From a virus: a DNA stretch of 64,000 bases. The notes under the pieces are model-generated. The model was not told the DNA's origin and searched no databases. It saw only the letters and a program-made list of their open reading frames with translations. The number at the start of each line of letters is the position of its first letter. The stretch's first letter is position 1. Of the stretch, positions 1 through 8,787 are shown one piece after another. The DNA lies in IMG/VR virus record IMGVR_UViG_3300032213_002454, positions 1 to 64,000 of that record; one strand, 5' to 3'. The position numbers and the translations under genes are program-made.

Positions 1-353
1 CTTTGACCACTTGTTCCTGATGTTCCGTTTGTGCCGGAAGTACCATTGGTGCCAGACGTTCCATTAGTACCCGAAGTACCATTCGTTCCTGATGTTCCGT
101 TTGTGCCGGAAGTACCATTGGTGCCAGACGTTCCATTAGTACCCGAAGTACCATTCGTTCCTGATGTTCCGTTTGTGCCGGAAGTACCATTAGTTCCCGA
201 TGTTCCAGTTGCTCCTGAAAGATTTCTAGTAACAGATGAAAAATAAATTGCACTTGTAACTCCAGTAACGGCGCCACTATAATTTACAATAGCTAGTATT
301 GAATTTGGTGCCCCGGAAGTGACAAAAGGTAGTTGTGAAATTCTTAAATCCAT
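1..353 (-). CDS. Collagen-like tail fibre protein (partial, C-terminus outside window)
   Basis: Only the first ~117 residues are visible because the reading frame leaves the window at base 1. The ATG at 351-353 opens a non-repetitive head (begins [10 protein letters not shown], about 46 residues), followed by Gly-X-Y triplets, mainly GTS and GTN alternating, encoded by a 72-bp tandem repeat. Collagen-like triplet repeats are common in trimeric phage fibres, where they form a rod between the attachment domain and the receptor-binding tip; that role is inferred here. The gene is last in a long minus-strand late cluster, directly after a 92-residue protein whose stop is 2 nt away. A TATTTATA element ends 3 nt before the ATG, so any transcript from it would have almost no leader. 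The true length and C-terminal domain cannot be seen. Confidence 0.75.
   Translation of the reverse strand, partial: MDLRISQLPFVTSGAPNSILAIVNYSGAVTGVTSAIYFSSVTRNLSGATGTSGTNGTSGTNGTSGTNGTSGTNGTSGTNGTSGTNGTSGTNGTSGTNGTSGTNGTSGTNGTSGTSGQ
17..200. repeat. 72-bp tandem repeat encoding collagen-like triplets
   Basis: Two nearly identical 72-bp units begin at about 19 and 91, and a third, diverging unit begins at 163. Each unit encodes eight Gly-X-Y triplets on the minus strand. The near identity of the first two copies suggests recent duplication or repeat-number change. Confidence 0.85.
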
Positions 354-355
354 AC

Positions 356-634
356 TTATAAATATATTCTAAAACCGTTTTCTTGTAATATATAAAATCC
401 GTTCTCTTGTAATAAATACTCAGGAGGGCAACTTACTATTTCAAAATATTCACATAAAGTAGAATCGACAATTTTGAACATCAAAGTATCTGCCGTTTGA
501 AATAGTGATGAAAGTACAAAAGTTCCTCCTGTTGAGCCGAGTAATTGACAATTATTACCATATTCATCACAAACATATAAAGTGTATGGTGGAGTTCCTC
601 CTGTAATTCCTGATATTGTTACGTCATATGCCAT
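356..634 (-). CDS. Small virion-associated protein with SprB-like fragment
   Basis: A 92-residue protein beginning MAYDVTISGITGG. Its first half (GITGGTPPYTLYVCDEYG) looks like one SprB-type repeat, the module repeated in the 763-residue neighbour upstream. The C-terminus carries a short internal duplication (LQENGFYI / LQENGFRI). The stop of the upstream gene and this ATG are adjacent, so the two are almost certainly co-transcribed and perhaps translationally coupled. A function as a fibre tip, cap or adhesin accessory is plausible from position but unproven. It could also be a detached terminal domain of the upstream adhesin. Confidence 0.6.
   Translation of the reverse strand: MAYDVTISGITGGTPPYTLYVCDEYGNNCQLLGSTGGTFVLSSLFQTADTLMFKIVDSTLCEYFEIVSCPPEYLLQENGFYILQENGFRIYL
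357..364 (-). promoter_or_regulatory. Late-promoter-like element TATTTATA
   Basis: Minus strand reads TATTTATA, 3 nt before the collagen-like fibre ATG. It overlaps the stop codon of the preceding gene, so part of the match is coding constraint. The same TATTTATAAGTATG context recurs upstream of the 171-residue neck candidate at 51659. Confidence 0.45.
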
Positions 635-2926
635 CTATACACCACAAACAATGTCATATGTTATTTCTAAACCTAAAGTAAAATCTTCATCGGCTAATGG
701 GTCGTCATCTCCACTACACGTTGAAATAACAGTTAATGTGTTATTTAACAAATCAATATTGTAACTTGAGATTTCTGGTATAGTGTCTAATATTTGTTCG
801 ATTGTTGATTGCCATAATGAATCTTGAGGTACATCATTAAGTGTTGTGGCGGTGTAAAATGGTTGTGAATATGTAACCCCACTTACGATTATTTCACACA
901 CCAATTCAGCACTATTAAAAACACAATTTCTATAACCTGAAATTAAATCCAAATAACCTTCATTTAACATTTCGGCCAAACCTCTTTGGTTACCTGTTGA
1001 TGTTATAAACGTATTTGAACAAACATTAAATATTTCATAGTTTGTAACGTTTGTACCTAAACAAGTTATATTAAAATATTGTGTTAAAGTGCAACCCGTA
1101 CTATCTGTAATATCAACACTATATTGTCCCGCAGCTAAATTAGAAATAGAGGAACCCGTTTGACTATTTGACCATAGGTATGAAAATGGTGGTGTCCCTG
1201 CGTTTATCACTACAGTTGCTGTACCATCATTTAATCCCGTACAATTAGTGGTTGCCACCGAAGCCGTAATACCACCACCCGTGTTAATTGTAAAACCTGA
1301 AGAAACCGCACATCCATCCGTGTCTGTAACTGTAATTGTATAAGAACCTGAAGTTAAATTATTATAAGTTATAGAACTTAATGGTGTGTCAATAATTGTA
1401 TTACCATTACTTAAAACATAATCTAAAGGTGATGTATACCCCGTTGAAACATTAACGATAGCAATACCATTATTTTGACTACAAGTTGCACCTGTTGTTT
1501 GTAAACTTATTGAAAATTTAGGGATAGATGAAACGGTGTAGGTGTTTGTATATACACAGTTGGTTCCGCTCGCTGAAATTGTTAAATAATAAGTATCGTT
1601 AGGTAGATTTGTAAAACTTTCAGTTAAGTTTTGTGTTGTGGTGGTTGATAGTGTGTTTGTATTTTGTCCTGAAAGAGTGTAACTATAAAAACCACTAACC
1701 CCTTGTATTGTGACATCTATTTGACCATTACTCACATTACAATTAGACCCCGTTACATTTACAGACGCAACACTAAAACCATTTGGTGAACTTAGATTTC
1801 CGTTCAACAATATATTACATAAACTTGCATCCGTAACTAATACTTGATAATTACCACTTGTAAGTCCTGTTATTGTAAAAGTGTCGGATAATGTGTATCC
1901 AACTTGTGATGTATTGGCAGAATAATAATAAGGACCACTACCTCCACTTATTGTAAATGTTAATGAACCATCTGAAGAAAAACAAGTTGGGTTATTTGCG
2001 GTTAGTAATGCCAAACTCATGGGTGTTGCAACCCCAACAATTTCAGATAAAGTAGTTTGACATCCAAGACTATCTGTTACTGTACATGTATATACCCCTT
2101 GAGTTAAACCCGTAATAACTTGACTTGTTTGTCCATTGCTCCACAAATATGTGTATGGTCCAGTACCTGTAATTCCGGTGACCGCTAATTTACCCCAATT
2201 AGTTACACAATTAGAAGTATCTACTTTCCAAAAACCAAAATTTACAGCAGTACTTGCACTTATAACTCCGTTTTCTGTGTTTGCTGTTGTCGCACCGTAA
2301 TCAACAACCGTGGCGTAGTAAATACCATCTTGTAATCCTGTAAATGTATATGGTAATACACTTGTAGTTTCAACATCATATACAGAACCATTTTGGTATA
2401 ATATAATAGTATAAGGTGACCCTGTTGTTGATGCGCTTACTTGTAGTGAACCATTATCTAACCCACAAGTAGTACCTGAAGCAAATATACGTGCCTCAAA
2501 ACATTCAGTGACTGCGACATTTATATAGAGTTCATTATTTTGTAATCCAAGGGTATCATTTAATCTAAATACATATACACCTTCGGTTAATCCTGTAAAT
2601 GTTATTGGATTGTAACTTGTCTGAGCGGTGATGGTTCCGGGTATGATATTATCTATTGTGTAAGGAGCAGCACCTCCAAATGGATTAAATTTAACACTAC
2701 CTGTTGTTGCACTACATACTCCCGTTACTTGAAATGTGTAATCTAAAGCCCCTTGTATACAGTTCTGTGTACAGGTTTGACCTGTCGCAATGACAATACC
2801 AAATGAAGTTCCTGATAGAGCACTATCAATACAAACACTTTGAGCAAGTGATGCACCTGTTCTTGTAACTCCGCAACAATCTACGTAGTAAAAATATCCG
2901 TTAGTTAAACCTGAAACACACGCCAT
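635..2926 (-). CDS. SprB-repeat tail adhesin
   Basis: A 763-residue, Thr/Ser/Gly-rich, beta-strand-rich protein. It starts with a Cys-containing segment (YYVDCCG near residue 17) and then shows about seven imperfect repeats of 55-80 residues at roughly 70-137, 153-235, 240-289, 314-370, 395-457, 481-540 and 562-613. The best preserved are GPYTYLWSNGQTSQVITGL and PPFSYLWSNSQTGSSISNL, each followed by G-x-Y-x-x-x-x-T-D-x-x-G-C. This is the SprB repeat signature known from gliding adhesins and surface proteins of Bacteroidota. The last ~80 residues resemble the C-terminus of the preceding 978-residue protein. Its place in the distal tail/fibre cluster suggests host recognition (inference). It overlaps the upstream stop by 1 nt. 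Confidence 0.7.
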   Translation of the reverse strand: MACVSGLTNGYFYYVDCCGVTRTGASLAQSVCIDSALSGTSFGIVIATGQTCTQNCIQGALDYTFQVTGVCSATTGSVKFNPFGGAAPYTIDNIIPGTITAQTSYNPITFTGLTEGVYVFRLNDTLGLQNNELYINVAVTECFEARIFASGTTCGLDNGSLQVSASTTGSPYTIILYQNGSVYDVETTSVLPYTFTGLQDGIYYATVVDYGATTANTENGVISASTAVNFGFWKVDTSNCVTNWGKLAVTGITGTGPYTYLWSNGQTSQVITGLTQGVYTCTVTDSLGCQTTLSEIVGVATPMSLALLTANNPTCFSSDGSLTFTISGGSGPYYYSANTSQVGYTLSDTFTITGLTSGNYQVLVTDASLCNILLNGNLSSPNGFSVASVNVTGSNCNVSNGQIDVTIQGVSGFYSYTLSGQNTNTLSTTTTQNLTESFTNLPNDTYYLTISASGTNCVYTNTYTVSSIPKFSISLQTTGATCSQNNGIAIVNVSTGYTSPLDYVLSNGNTIIDTPLSSITYNNLTSGSYTITVTDTDGCAVSSGFTINTGGGITASVATTNCTGLNDGTATVVINAGTPPFSYLWSNSQTGSSISNLAAGQYSVDITDSTGCTLTQYFNITCLGTNVTNYEIFNVCSNTFITSTGNQRGLAEMLNEGYLDLISGYRNCVFNSAELVCEIIVSGVTYSQPFYTATTLNDVPQDSLWQSTIEQILDTIPEISSYNIDLLNNTLTVISTCSGDDDPLADEDFTLGLEITYDIVCGV

Positions 2927-5862
2927 TAATTACAATTTATACTAATGTTTATACCTATATTTAATCTAAAAGAACTATTTGTAAAGTTATCGTAACAAGT
3001 AGAGTTACTAACTATCAGTTCATTACCCGCCAAGTAGTAGTTTAACCCGTACTGATACAATACTTGTAACTCACTATTTATCGAATTGATTATTTGTGTT
3101 TGTGATGGGTAATCGTTCAAACCGTAACCTGTGTAAAAGTTGGACTGTACTAGTATTTGATTATCTAATCTACAATCAATAAACCAATTAGTTACCAAAC
3201 TATTTAAATCACACTGATTTTGAGTATACCCACTATTTTTTAATAATGCTGCTAAAGTTTGTTGTAGGATATCAGGACCATTACCCGATAATTGACAAGT
3301 CAATGTTTGGTCAATACAGTCATAACTGAATGGTTGTCCATTATATCGACATGGTATACATTCAACAGGTATAAAACTACACCCTCTTTGTCTTCTCCAA
3401 ACAAATTTTTGTCTATGAAAAATTGTGTTTTCCATTTTTTGTCCTGTCAACCATAATGTAGTTCCGGGTACAACTTGTTCTAACAATCGTTGCCAATGGT
3501 CACCCAAACCTAAAGTAAAATCAATCATTTTTTGGTAAGTAAACTTGTTGGACGGTAATCCAACTGTTTCTTCAGATTGAAGGTAATTCCAAAATACAGA
3601 TTGTAAGGTTGGGTATCCCCCAGTCTTACCATCGAATATCGTTTGTCTATTTCTAACGTTTATAAAATTATTATAAAAATCTTGAGCAAACTCAAAAAAA
3701 GTTTTTTCTTTTGGTTTTGGATTTATGAAGGTCCAATCAACATTTCCAGGATATGGATATGGTGATGTTAATCCACTATTTGGGATAGGGTAATTATATT
3801 TTACTGACATATCCCAAATGTCATAAGTTATTCCTTGACCAACATTTACATACAATTCAATATTTTTAGAATTAATAACCAATTTATCATCATTAACTTT
3901 ATAATTAACCCCATTAAAATTAGAGTTGTCTTTTCTAGTTCCTGTTTGGTCAACCGCCCATGATTTTTGATTATCGGCAATTCTTGTTAAAGTATAACCA
4001 ACTCTCATGTCAGGGAATTTTCTAAAATTATTCATATACTCTTGTCCAAAAGAAAATGGTTTTAAAGTAGAAACTAAGAAAGGGTTGCTAGGGTCAAATG
4101 ATGAGTTTGCGGTGTCTGCCACTTCTGGAGACCTATGTTGTGGAGATTTTTCAAACCATCCCGCACCTTTTTGAAAAAAGTCAGTTTCTGTTGGTGTGGG
4201 ATTTTTAGGGTATCCATCTGAGTCGATACCATAATCACCTAATGTTTTAGGAGTTAATTTAATTAATCCTGATGTTGTGTATCCTGTGTATGTTACTCCT
4301 TGTATACTAAAAGTGTTAGCGGCATCTAAAGTGGGTTCTTGAATGAAAGTTGTTCCACCAGAAATAGAAGCAAACTGTTCATCAAACTTTGTGGTGTTGA
4401 TTTTTGTGTCTGCTAAATATATTACTTCATTAAATTCTAAAAGTGCGTCAGGAGCCCCAATAAATCTCATTATATATTCTAAAGATTTTCTAGTCCCCTT
4501 TGTTTTAAACATATACGCCGAATTTAAAATTACATTTCTGTAGTATTGATAGTTAAGTTCTGTTGGTGTTGGTGTTTCTGATTGACCAGCATATATTTGT
4601 TGGGGATTTGGATTGAAAACTGAATCGATAAAATTTTCTGTAGTAATAGGTGAGATGTTGGGATTAATACCTAATGTTTGAGCTAAATTAGATAATAGTT
4701 GTGAAGGTATATCATTTCCAACTTGATAATTTACAGAGTTCATGTGAGCCAATGCGTCTATAAACTTTTTAACTTCATCAAATTCTCTACCGTAAATTTG
4801 TAATACTTTTTCAATTTTTTGGTCGGGGGTATCAAATTCTTTAATCGAGCCCGTTACTAAAAATCTACTTATCAGGTTAGTTTTATACTCATCTAAAATT
4901 GCGGATATTCTCTGTAAATCATTTAGATATTTGTCAAATATTTGTCCATTTATTTCTAAATTCCAAAAACCTGAAAGTGGCCAAACTATTTTTTCAGTAT
5001 AAATTGTTTTTTTACCATTAGACCCATAATCAGGATATACAAAAGTTGACATGTATTTTGGGGTAGTATTTCTATTCAATAAAAACTTTTCTACCTCATC
5101 TAACTCTTCGTCAAATATTTGTTGTGTTAATTCGTTCGATGGTTTTAATATTAAAGGTCCTCCATAAAAAGTTTGACCACTAAATGGATTACCCTGTACA
5201 ACAATATCAATTGTTTTTGCACTTAATGAAGATGCCGCGACAAAGTCTGTTAAAGGATATTCAACTTGTAGGTCTTCAAAATACAAAGAATATTTTTCAT
5301 AATATTCGATAAGTGCTCGATATCGACTTATTGGGAATGGTTGTACTTCAATATTTCTTTTAGCGTTTACGGTATAGTCAATTTGAAATGGGTTTCTAAA
5401 TAAGACACAGTCTAACGTCATACTTGTCTCGTCATTTTTTGCATCATATGAAATATTGAACGCAGTTGGTCCTGAATATAAATTCGAAACAGGTGTGTTA
5501 TATATTTCTATACCCGCAGGAAAGTTGTTGAGTATTCTAATTGCGGAAGCTGACATTCTTTTTGCTAATGAACCATACAGCGAAAAACTTGTGATTTCAG
5601 ACAAGTCAAAATTTGGATATACTTTGAAATTTTTCTCTACAATTTTTTTTGCCTGTTGTATATCATCGATTTTTAAATTTTCTAAGGTGTATGCGTCCGA
5701 GAAAATTCCAGTATCGAAAGTTCTATTAGCCTTTTCGTATATTGCTGTTGTAAATTGAAAATTACCTTGCGTAAGTCCTCCGCCGTCAACTATCTGAAAG
5801 CCGACTAAGTTATCTGAAAAGGTTTTAACACCACCAGGAGGAAAAAAAATCTTATTAGCCAT
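2926..5862 (-). CDS. Large virion protein, baseplate/fibre region, unassigned
   Basis: A 978-residue protein beginning MANKIFFPPGGVKTFSDN. I do not recognise a named family. The middle (about 400-820) is rich in aromatic and charged residues (e.g. EYIMRFIGAPDALLEF, GDHWQRLLEQVVPGTTLW), as in long phage baseplate-to-fibre connector proteins. Near residue 830 there is a Cys cluster (CSFIPVECIPC). The final ~80 residues (FYTGYGLNDYP to the end) share a pattern with the C-terminus of the 763-residue adhesin next door. Its ATG overlaps the following gene's context in a tight minus-strand chain. A structural role is inferred from size, position in the late cluster and the shared terminal domain. 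Confidence 0.6.
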   Translation of the reverse strand: MANKIFFPPGGVKTFSDNLVGFQIVDGGGLTQGNFQFTTAIYEKANRTFDTGIFSDAYTLENLKIDDIQQAKKIVEKNFKVYPNFDLSEITSFSLYGSLAKRMSASAIRILNNFPAGIEIYNTPVSNLYSGPTAFNISYDAKNDETSMTLDCVLFRNPFQIDYTVNAKRNIEVQPFPISRYRALIEYYEKYSLYFEDLQVEYPLTDFVAASSLSAKTIDIVVQGNPFSGQTFYGGPLILKPSNELTQQIFDEELDEVEKFLLNRNTTPKYMSTFVYPDYGSNGKKTIYTEKIVWPLSGFWNLEINGQIFDKYLNDLQRISAILDEYKTNLISRFLVTGSIKEFDTPDQKIEKVLQIYGREFDEVKKFIDALAHMNSVNYQVGNDIPSQLLSNLAQTLGINPNISPITTENFIDSVFNPNPQQIYAGQSETPTPTELNYQYYRNVILNSAYMFKTKGTRKSLEYIMRFIGAPDALLEFNEVIYLADTKINTTKFDEQFASISGGTTFIQEPTLDAANTFSIQGVTYTGYTTSGLIKLTPKTLGDYGIDSDGYPKNPTPTETDFFQKGAGWFEKSPQHRSPEVADTANSSFDPSNPFLVSTLKPFSFGQEYMNNFRKFPDMRVGYTLTRIADNQKSWAVDQTGTRKDNSNFNGVNYKVNDDKLVINSKNIELYVNVGQGITYDIWDMSVKYNYPIPNSGLTSPYPYPGNVDWTFINPKPKEKTFFEFAQDFYNNFINVRNRQTIFDGKTGGYPTLQSVFWNYLQSEETVGLPSNKFTYQKMIDFTLGLGDHWQRLLEQVVPGTTLWLTGQKMENTIFHRQKFVWRRQRGCSFIPVECIPCRYNGQPFSYDCIDQTLTCQLSGNGPDILQQTLAALLKNSGYTQNQCDLNSLVTNWFIDCRLDNQILVQSNFYTGYGLNDYPSQTQIINSINSELQVLYQYGLNYYLAGNELIVSNSTCYDNFTNSSFRLNIGINISINCN

Positions 5863-6770
5863 TAAGTTATAATGTTTGTAAAGTTTTTACTAAAGTCTAT
5901 ATTATTACCTCTATCTTGTCGTACTTCATAAAGAAGTTCATTAAAGTTGTCTCTAACCTCAAATAGATTGTATTGTTTATAAATGTTACCTGCACTATCA
6001 TATAAAGTATAGATACCATCCTCAATACTTTTAGTTTGATTTCCATAAAGAGCAATTGCAATAGTATCCAAGTCGTAGTCAGCCATTTGAATGTCTATTG
6101 TGATTGGGTTAAAAAAAGTATTTGTTATAATTATACTTTGGTTTGGTTGACCAATAAAAGGTGTTGATGATGGTTTGTTTGTCGGTGAAGACGAGGGTGA
6201 TAATGTACAAAATATTAAGTCAGCACCACCGTCAACATATCTATATCTTATATTTTTTTGAGATGAATTAACCTGTTCTGTAACTACGGGTTCACAGAAA
6301 AATGAAGAGGTAATTATTCTATAAAAATTAGGTATTTTAGTTCCGTCTTGATTTAAGTATTCAACTCTATACCCAACCAATCCTTGATTTGTAAATCTAC
6401 TTCTAAATTGTGCGGGAACTTGATTTATATCTATTATAATTCCCTTAACATTTGGTAAAGCAGATAAAACTCCACAGTCTGAAATTGTGGTTCTTATTTC
6501 CGCGGGTCTTATATAAACAGTATATATTCCTTTTTTATTAAATTCAGTTGCCGGTAACTTGAGGTTATATAACCCCCCTAATAGTTCAACGTTTGCATTA
6601 CCACCAGTATCTGAATTGTGGAAGTAAGGTGTAAGAATACTTTGTGAGTTTAATTTTTTTAATAAAAAATTATCTGTCACGTCTCTCGATGCGGTGTAAT
6701 GTAAAATAATATCAACATCGTCAGGAGATACATCAGCGGGTCTTACAATTCCATATGTGCCAAGTGCCAT
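5862..6770 (-). CDS. Virion protein, unassigned
   Basis: A 302-residue protein starting MALGTYGIVRPADVSPDDVD. The N-terminal ~190 residues form a mixed alpha/beta region without a recognised motif. A Ser/Pro/Thr-rich linker (SPSSSPTNKPSSTPF, near residue 190-205) separates it from a C-terminal ~100-residue segment. The same linker style occurs in the 894- and 2211-residue virion proteins of this window, which supports a structural role. A TATTTATA element lies 10 nt upstream in the 32-nt gap to the preceding gene, so this may head its own late transcript. It overlaps the next gene by 1 nt. Confidence 0.55.
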   Translation of the reverse strand: MALGTYGIVRPADVSPDDVDIILHYTASRDVTDNFLLKKLNSQSILTPYFHNSDTGGNANVELLGGLYNLKLPATEFNKKGIYTVYIRPAEIRTTISDCGVLSALPNVKGIIIDINQVPAQFRSRFTNQGLVGYRVEYLNQDGTKIPNFYRIITSSFFCEPVVTEQVNSSQKNIRYRYVDGGADLIFCTLSPSSSPTNKPSSTPFIGQPNQSIIITNTFFNPITIDIQMADYDLDTIAIALYGNQTKSIEDGIYTLYDSAGNIYKQYNLFEVRDNFNELLYEVRQDRGNNIDFSKNFTNIIT

Positions 6771-6780
6771 TTTTTTATTT

Positions 6781-6788
6781 TATAAATA
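6781..6788 (-). promoter_or_regulatory. Late-promoter-like element TATTTATA
   Basis: Sense-strand CTATTTATA in the 32-nt gap before the 302-residue virion gene; 10 nt separate it from the ATG. Confidence 0.55.
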
Positions 6789-6802
6789 GTTTATTTAGTT
6801 TT

Positions 6803-7945
6803 TTATGCTCTATTAATTTTGAAGAAACCGTAACCGTACCTCTCCATATCCCCAATGTTATCTACCTCCCCAAGTCTTTGAAGTTGTTCAAACGCCGTGT
6901 ATTTCCCCCTTTCTATAAAAACATCTGACTGCACTTCAGGTGCCATTACAAAATCCAAAAGGTATTCATTTTTTGTAATTGCTGACGCAACTATGTCGTT
7001 TGCAGTAATACCACTACTATTAACAACATAGAAAGTTTTTCCATTAGATAAATCGTAATAGTCAATATTATTTATTGTGTACCCTGTGAAGTCAGGAGTG
7101 ATTGTATTTATTTGACCAAAAACCTGATTGTTTTTTGAAAAAACATATCCAACAGTATAAGGGTTTGGACCATATCTTTTAAGGTCTAACAATCTTGATG
7201 TGGTATACCCTGAGACAACAAAAGGTACCGTAGTCCAATTGCTTGACTGTTGGTATTGTACACTTATGTCTGAATCTAAATCATAAATGTAATTATAGGA
7301 TAATGGAGTATTGGCCCAACTACCTTGTTGTGGTGTAAAAACAATATTCCCACTTGGATTTGGTACATTTGCCAATTGGTAAGGTATTGTAACAGGTTTT
7401 TGAATTACTGTAACTCCCCAAGGATTTGACCCCGAAAGAGTTATCGTAAAGTTTCCAGTATTAATGTAATTATGATTTATAGTCGTAGAAGTTAAACTAT
7501 CAATTGGTGAACCATCTCCCCAATCTACACTGTATGTTGTAAAATCTAAATAACTTACTGTAAAGTCACCTGAAGTGTTATATAATGTAATTAAGTTAGT
7601 ATTGTTAATGTTTGTTCCAGAAAACAAAAAGTTTGTAACAATATCTTTTTGATACATCAACCCATCAAACTCAGAATAAAACCCAATATCATTATAAGTT
7701 TGATTAAATAATATTGGTATTGTAAGACCTGTTAATAGTGAGGAACCATTTGTACCACCACTTAAAATGTAAGATAGACCAGAGTATGTTATTACTGTTT
7801 GTGTATTTGCAGTATATGGTGTGCTTGGTGTAATACATTCGTTTTCGCCTAAAGCGTAAATTGTACTTGCCGTATATACGGTAGTTAACAAATCTGATGA
7901 CAGATTTTCAGGGGAAACAACTATACTATATTTTTCAGCTTCCAT
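6803..7945 (-). CDS. PKD-domain virion protein
   Basis: A 380-residue protein. Residues ~115-187 match the PKD fold pattern: YSVDWGDGSPIDS (WGDGS at 142-146), then INHNYINTGNFTITLSGSNP. PKD domains are immunoglobulin-like beta sandwiches used as spacers or binding modules in cell-surface and phage proteins and are abundant in Bacteroidota. The N-terminal part contains several Thr/Gly/Ser beta-rich segments; the C-terminal ~50 residues (DFVMAPEVQSDVFIERGKY) look like a separate attachment domain. It lies between two unassigned late genes with 1-nt stop/start overlap upstream. A role as tail fibre or baseplate decoration is inferred. Confidence 0.6.
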   Translation of the reverse strand: MEAEKYSIVVSPENLSSDLLTTVYTASTIYALGENECITPSTPYTANTQTVITYSGLSYILSGGTNGSSLLTGLTIPILFNQTYNDIGFYSEFDGLMYQKDIVTNFLFSGTNINNTNLITLYNTSGDFTVSYLDFTTYSVDWGDGSPIDSLTSTTINHNYINTGNFTITLSGSNPWGVTVIQKPVTIPYQLANVPNPSGNIVFTPQQGSWANTPLSYNYIYDLDSDISVQYQQSSNWTTVPFVVSGYTTSRLLDLKRYGPNPYTVGYVFSKNNQVFGQINTITPDFTGYTINNIDYYDLSNGKTFYVVNSSGITANDIVASAITKNEYLLDFVMAPEVQSDVFIERGKYTAFEQLQRLGEVDNIGDMERYGYGFFKINRA

Positions 7946-8787
7946 TATGGATTAACATATTCATACCACATTATGGCTTCAGTAGCCAAAGGTCCTTCCC
8001 CTTTTCTTGTAAGTGCAGGACTTTCTTTATAAACTTTATATTCGTAATTGTTATAATCAAAATCTACTTTATAATAAAAAAACAACTCTTTATCAAAATT
8101 GTACGCACCTCCACCAACAAAACTTGATTGAGGTTCATTCATCATTCTTACAAACTGACCTTTTTTTGCGTTAAAAAACTTACAGGTCATGTAAAAAGTA
8201 GTCTGATTTATATAACTAGTATTCTTTAACCAATAATAAAAGAAACCTTCTTTATCTGCACCCACATAGTCCAAAACGTATTTAGGTTTTTTAACTTGCA
8301 CTGTTGTTGGGTTAAGTGCCGGTCCAATTGTTCCAGGTTCTTTTAATCCTTGTTGAGTTGGTAATATTACGCTAAAAAGAATTTTTTGATTTTCGTTGAT
8401 TTTTGTATCATAGAAATCCAATTTGAAAAATGAACCTTTAAAGGAATTAGAAAAATAATATATTTCAGAATTTGTAAATGTCGCATACTCATAGTCGTCC
8501 AACCAATCAGTTGAGCTTGGTGGGTTTGTAATAAAATCTGTTGGTGATTGTGGATTAAAAAAATTAAACTGGTAATAAATTTCTGTTTTATCGGGATTAT
8601 TGTCCCAAGGTGCGTGAGCAAATCTTGTGATTTCAAAATCATCAACTCCATTAATTATATCTTGTATAATTTCATTTTCAAAACTTTCAACCCCTTGGTC
8701 TCTACCTTCCATGTCGAATTTGATTTCAATAGGAATATTGATTTCTTGGTCATTAACATTCAAAGTAAATCTATAATGGTTACTCAC
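7945..8787 (-). CDS. Virion protein, unassigned
   Basis: A 280-residue protein starting MSNHYRFTLNVNDQEINIP, rich in Phe, Tyr and Asn with alternating beta patterns. No signal peptide, membrane segment or catalytic motif is visible. The recurring aromatic segments (FYYWLKNTSYINQTTFYMTCKF) suit a beta-sandwich structural protein. It overlaps the upstream 583-residue gene by 8 nt and the downstream PKD-protein gene by 1 nt, so it belongs to the same late operon. Function unknown; a baseplate or fibre-connector role is inferred from position only. Confidence 0.5.
   Translation of the reverse strand: MSNHYRFTLNVNDQEINIPIEIKFDMEGRDQGVESFENEIIQDIINGVDDFEITRFAHAPWDNNPDKTEIYYQFNFFNPQSPTDFITNPPSSTDWLDDYEYATFTNSEIYYFSNSFKGSFFKLDFYDTKINENQKILFSVILPTQQGLKEPGTIGPALNPTTVQVKKPKYVLDYVGADKEGFFYYWLKNTSYINQTTFYMTCKFFNAKKGQFVRMMNEPQSSFVGGGAYNFDKELFFYYKVDFDYNNYEYKVYKESPALTRKGEGPLATEAIMWYEYVNP

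Noticed and set aside
31-246. Plus-strand frame with repeated [11 protein letters not shown]
   Set aside because: It is the antisense of the 72-bp repeats that encode Gly-Thr-Ser/Asn triplets on the minus strand, which match the neighbouring gene direction and a known fibre type.
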